Positions 60,824 through 64,000 of a DNA stretch of 64,000 bases are shown piece by piece. Within the stretch, counting starts at the first letter, position 1. Every line of letters starts with the position of its first letter. A model generated the notes under the pieces. That model did not search any database. It saw only the letters and a list, made by a program, of their open reading frames with translations, and was not told the DNA's origin. The translations under genes and the position numbers were made by a program. Origin of the DNA: Hymenochaete sp. R1 (lineage: Eukaryota; Basidiomycota; Agaricomycetes; Hymenochaetales; Hymenochaetaceae); NCBI GenBank assembly GCA_019400425.1, contig JAFREE010000002.1, forward strand, positions 124,001 to 188,000. Direction: 5' to 3'.

Positions 60824-62390
60824 TCACTCCCACACGAGCTTTCCACTCTCACCGACAGCAGCCTGCATGCCACCGCTAACACCCTTCTTCCCGCTAGAAG
60901 CATACTGCTCGGCGATGCGAACCTTCTCGAGTTCGCGTTTATGTTGAGCAAGCCTATCGAGCCTTTCCTTCTCCCCAAGCTCCTTCTCCAAGCGAGATGC
61001 CTCGCGCTTCTGCGCGTTCTGTCTCTGCTTCTTTGACTGCGCGTCTGATTGGGACTGGGATAAGGACAGGGAGTCTGTGGAGGACGCCATGATGGCTGCG
61101 TTGGCGGGACGCGCTCGTTTCTTGCTTTTGACTTCTTCCCAGACGTCATCCTCGTCGGCGTCGGCACCAGCACTCGTGTTGCCTTTGTCCGCGCCAGCAT
61201 ACTCTTCGTAATCACCCCATGAGAAGCCTTTGGCTGGTTTTTCACCCGCAACCGGCTTGACTTTCATGACACGAGCGAGAGTAGGTTGAAGCGGCTCTTC
61301 TTCCATACTTTTGTAAGGGCATCATGAGTACATTAAGAACGAGTGAAGGAGAATACGACACGTACTCTTCTACGCCCGTCTTCCGTGGCCGGGGCAACAT
61401 ACGCTCCGCGAACGTCTTTCGAGTGACAGTATCCGATTTCTTCATCCCCGACTCTTCCTCCTCCGTCTCGGTCTCAGTTACTTCAGGGTCCGTCACTCCA
61501 CTCGTAAGATTCGTATCACTCGTCAGAAGCTCCGCCTCAGTAGACGAAGCCGCCGCCGAGGATGTAGGAGGGACGAGAGGTGCATCTGTGCCTTCAGCTC
61601 CAGATGCAGCAGGGCTTTTGGCCTTCTTGCGCGTCGAAACACGTGTCCAGGATGCGTCATCACCTGCATCGCTCATATCGATACTCGCAGCCATCGACTT
61701 GTTTTGACTCTGAGAAAGCTTAGCGGGTCCCGACCCTCCTGCTGTGGTCGGCGTAGCCGTTCCACCACCGGCCTTACCCGCCTTCCGTTTCTTGTTTTTC
61801 TTCGAGGTTGAGGGCTGGGCGGGAGCCCTTGCTGAGTCCGGTACTGGGGCGTCTAGTGCCTTTTCCGCTATGTGAGAGCCAATCGGGTCCGTTTTTGTCT
61901 CGACGACCGGCGTCGAAGCATCCTGCGGGTCGTCACTGGTCACACCACCAACGCTCCCAAGAGCCACTCCGCCCTTCTTCCCTTTCTTTTTTCTGTTTGC
62001 CTTCTTCTCCTTGACTTCAGGCTCCGAGGTAGACGCCGGGTTAAATTCGAACGAGCCAGGGAGGACGTCAGGCAGAGCGACGACACGGGCTTTCGCCGAC
62101 CCTGTCGTTTTCGCCGCAGCCGCTGCAGCGTTCTCCTTGTTGGCGGCCTCGATGAGTCTATCAAACTCAGCATCATCAGAGACCTCCCCAGCCTTCTTCT
62201 TCCTCTTGTTGCCCTTCTTCCCACCCAGTTTTGCTTCCGTTCCCGTTCCCGGTAAGCTGGAGCCAGGCCCAGTACTTGACTGGGGGACGTTGTGGTTGCG
62301 ACTGTACACGCCGTAGGCAGTAATGGAGCCTGCGACGATGGCACCAGCGATGGCAAAATCTGTTGGCACGGAGCTTTGAGCGACGCCCAT
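60824..62390 (-). CDS. Lysine-rich protein with N-terminal membrane anchor
   Basis: Family not recognised with certainty. Two exons (61366-62390 and 60824-61307) give 502 residues. Residues about 10-28 (DFAIAGAIVAGSITAYGVYS) form one hydrophobic segment near the N-terminus, consistent with a signal anchor leaving the rest cytosolic. The body is very rich in Lys, Ala, Ser and Thr with repeated KKGNKRKKK, KKKGKKGG and KKNKKRKAGK clusters, and repeated WTRV or WEEV-type motifs (DDASWTRVSTRKK; DDVWEEVKSKKR). The C-terminal third has FSWGDYEEYAG followed by a strongly charged predicted coiled coil (EASRLEKELGEKERLDRLAQ). Basic tails on ER anchors can bind ribosomes or RNA; that is inference. The intron donor GA|GTACGT and acceptor AAAAG|T keep frame. 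Confidence 0.75.
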
Positions 62391-62592
62391 GGTAGTTGCG
62401 TGTGTGGGTGGGTGTTCGTGGAAAGAATATGAAAGCGGGATGGAGACACGTAGCGATAGCGAAGACGCGCTCCGCTAAAGGAGACGCGAGCGAGCGTGTC
62501 ACGAGATCTCAACTTTCTTTTGATCTCAGACTCAGAGTATCCATCCAGTTATAACTTTAAATAGCTAAAATACAGAGGGTATCAAGTTTAGG
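62391..62592. other. Spacer between TUL1 3' end and the lysine-rich protein gene
   Basis: About 200 bp, serving as TUL1 3' end and promoter of the downstream co-oriented gene. No other feature seen. Confidence 0.4.
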
Positions 62593-64000
62593 CTAAAGTG
62601 GAGGGATAGGACGTCGACATTGCGGACAAATATTCTTTACGGTTAACCACTGGTGAAGGAGTGTCATGTCAGCAAAACACCACTTAGACTTTAGTACGAA
62701 GGGCACTTACTCTTTCAAGGCATGCCGTATGCTGGAAAGTTATATATTTAGTTCGCCGTGATCCATGTACCATCATTCAATATTCAATCAAAAACTTACG
62801 AAAAGGTGATGACAAGGCGCAAGCGCATAGCTTCTTCGCACCCTCCCTCCAATCCCTGAGGTGTTCCCCCTCCGAGCAGCCATCGCTTCGATCCGACCCA
62901 AAATATCACGCATACCCTGAAACTGTGCTCCCTGCTCCCTTTCTTTCTCTCTCTCGCGTTCCTTGTTACTGCCACTCCTGCGTCTCGTAAGTGTAGGCTT
63001 CTCCGATAAGGACCGTCGGCGAGAAAGGCTGCCGGATTGCACGAGGATGGCGTCCATGCAAATTGCACAGTCGCCAAGGGATGGTTCTGGAGCTTCATCG
63101 TCCGGAGGATGAATGTATGGGTGATAGTCATATTGTGATGCTGGAGTATACTGTGCGAATGTCAGAAACGACTTGGATGGGATGAGATTTAACTTACGCT
63201 CCGGGGCAAGAAGAAGACGGGTCCTAGCCAGTTTTGTAGGAGAATGACGCCGACTTGGGCAAACATGAACCCAACAAGAACCTTAATCCATGCTAAGAGA
63301 CTCGAGTTGACGGAGAAGATCGGATACATGGGGAGTAGAGGGACGTACGTGAGTTCTCGATTCCCAATACGTTCTTTGGACATGCAAAGAGATCTTCGAA
63401 TATGAATTTATTGTCAGCCTCCTCAGAATCCAAGAAATTTGTAAAACTCACATGTCGCGAAGAACGCCCGACATGTAGTCGTTCCCAGTAAGTATTCAGC
63501 TCGCAAGCCCGACGTCGTCCCTCTCCGTACCGAACGAATAATCTGTGGCACCCATACGTTGCTGTAAATCGCTGCGATCGTGAGAAGCGCAAGCGAGGGT
63601 GAAACCAGGACACGGATGAAAAGAGTCAGCGCTAATATCACAGAGAACACTGCAAGGAAGAAGTGTATAAGTGACAATGAATAATGTATCATCATATGTA
63701 AGGCGACAAACAAAGGCGGATTTGAGGACTCTCCCGCATCGACCGCCATAACAATGGGAGTGCAATTCTAATCGAAGACGTTCTTAGAGGAGTGGGTGGG
63801 GTAGTTGACTGAGGCGCAGAAGGCGTTGTAGCATCTGAGCTGGTTGATGTGGGTAGTATTGAAGGGGTTTGATTTTGAGCAGCAGATGGTGCGGGTTGTG
63901 CGTTAGCTGATACGGGTAAAGGAGGCGGAGAAGGCGTTGTGGCCTCTTCAGGTTGTTGAATCTGGTGAACCAAAACGGAGAATTGCTATTGATTATCGTA
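62593..64000 (-). CDS. TUL1: RING E3 ubiquitin ligase Tul1/Dsc1, 3' part (gene continues beyond window)
   Basis: Membrane RING ligase of the Golgi/endosome DSC complex, which handles misfolded membrane proteins and, in some fungi, SREBP cleavage. Only the C-terminal portion is inside the window. Multi-pass segments are visible (LILALTLFIRVLVSPSLALL, IKVLVGFMFAQVGVILLQNW) together with the family block SNVWVPQIIRSVRRGTTSGL and LLGTTTCRAFFATYLFACPK-NVL. The RING-H2 domain is CAICMDAI, then a long Ser/Arg-rich insert, then CHHLF|HTACLER|WLTVKNICPQCRRPIPPL. It is encoded across three exons, the middle one only 21 nt (62711-62731), with the last at 62593-62649. A Ser/Pro/Thr-rich cytosolic loop lies near the window edge. 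Confidence 0.9.

Overview
The window looks like nuclear DNA of a filamentous basidiomycete, most likely an Agaricomycete. Nearly every gene is broken by many short GT-AG introns of about 50-60 nt. Gene spacing is compact with frequent divergent pairs, core genes have fungal-type architecture, and histones H3 and H4 are intron-bearing and divergently paired. I found no rRNA, convincing tRNA, CRISPR array, transposase, reverse transcriptase or viral gene. All exon models below were built by hand from ORF continuity, GT/AG (once GC/AG) junctions and family motifs.

Layout. 0.3-5.8 kb: an Rkm5/METTL21-type lysine methyltransferase (-), the mitochondrial rhomboid protease PCP1/PARL (+) and a second seven-beta-strand methyltransferase (+). 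6.2-12.1 kb: a nuclear-looking low-complexity protein (-) and a two-finger GATA factor of the iron-responsive Urbs1/Fep1/SRE family (+). 12.8-13.8 kb: a weak unrecognised gene candidate (-). 14.0-16.3 kb: the phospholipid regulator OPI1 (+). 16.3-18.7 kb: no recognisable gene. 18.7-21.4 kb: nucleoporin NUP85 (+). 22.3-24.3 kb: an unrecognised coding region that looks decayed (-). 24.5-27.3 kb: an F-BAR/RhoGAP protein (RGD1 type, +). 27.3-30.5 kb: no recognisable gene. 30.5-31.9 kb: an F-box protein (-). 32.5-33.8 kb: histone H3 (-) and H4 (+). 34.0-36.0 kb: ribosome assembly factor RSA4 (-). 36.2-37.4 kb: a pirin (+). 37.5-40.3 kb: one intact and at least two decayed tandem copies of an unknown gene (-). 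40.7-41.3 kb: BUD20 (+). 41.6-45.6 kb: the divergent pair MMS2 (-) and HSE1 (+). 46.3-49.1 kb: an IST2/anoctamin membrane protein (-). 52.1-56.3 kb: an intronless 1400-residue disordered protein (+). 57.5-58.2 kb: ribosomal protein eL33 (-). 58.9-60.5 kb: mitochondrial ArgJ-type ornithine acetyltransferase (+). 60.8-62.4 kb: a lysine-rich protein with an N-terminal membrane anchor (-). 62.6-64.0 kb: the 3' part of the Golgi/endosomal RING ligase TUL1/DSC1 (-), running off the window.

Together this is mostly conserved housekeeping sequence: ribosome biogenesis (RSA4, BUD20, eL33, Rkm5-like), ubiquitin and membrane traffic (MMS2, HSE1, TUL1), lipid and membrane contacts (OPI1, IST2), chromatin (H3/H4), arginine synthesis and iron regulation. 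I do not see a self-contained novel defence, mobile or biosynthetic system. The most unusual items are the decaying tandem array at 37.5-40.3 kb, the decayed unknown coding region at 22.3-24.3 kb, a GC-AG intron in MMS2, several micro-exons, a frame-preserving stop-free intron in IST2, an H3 two residues longer than canonical, and a cluster of GATA sites just upstream of the GATA factor gene.
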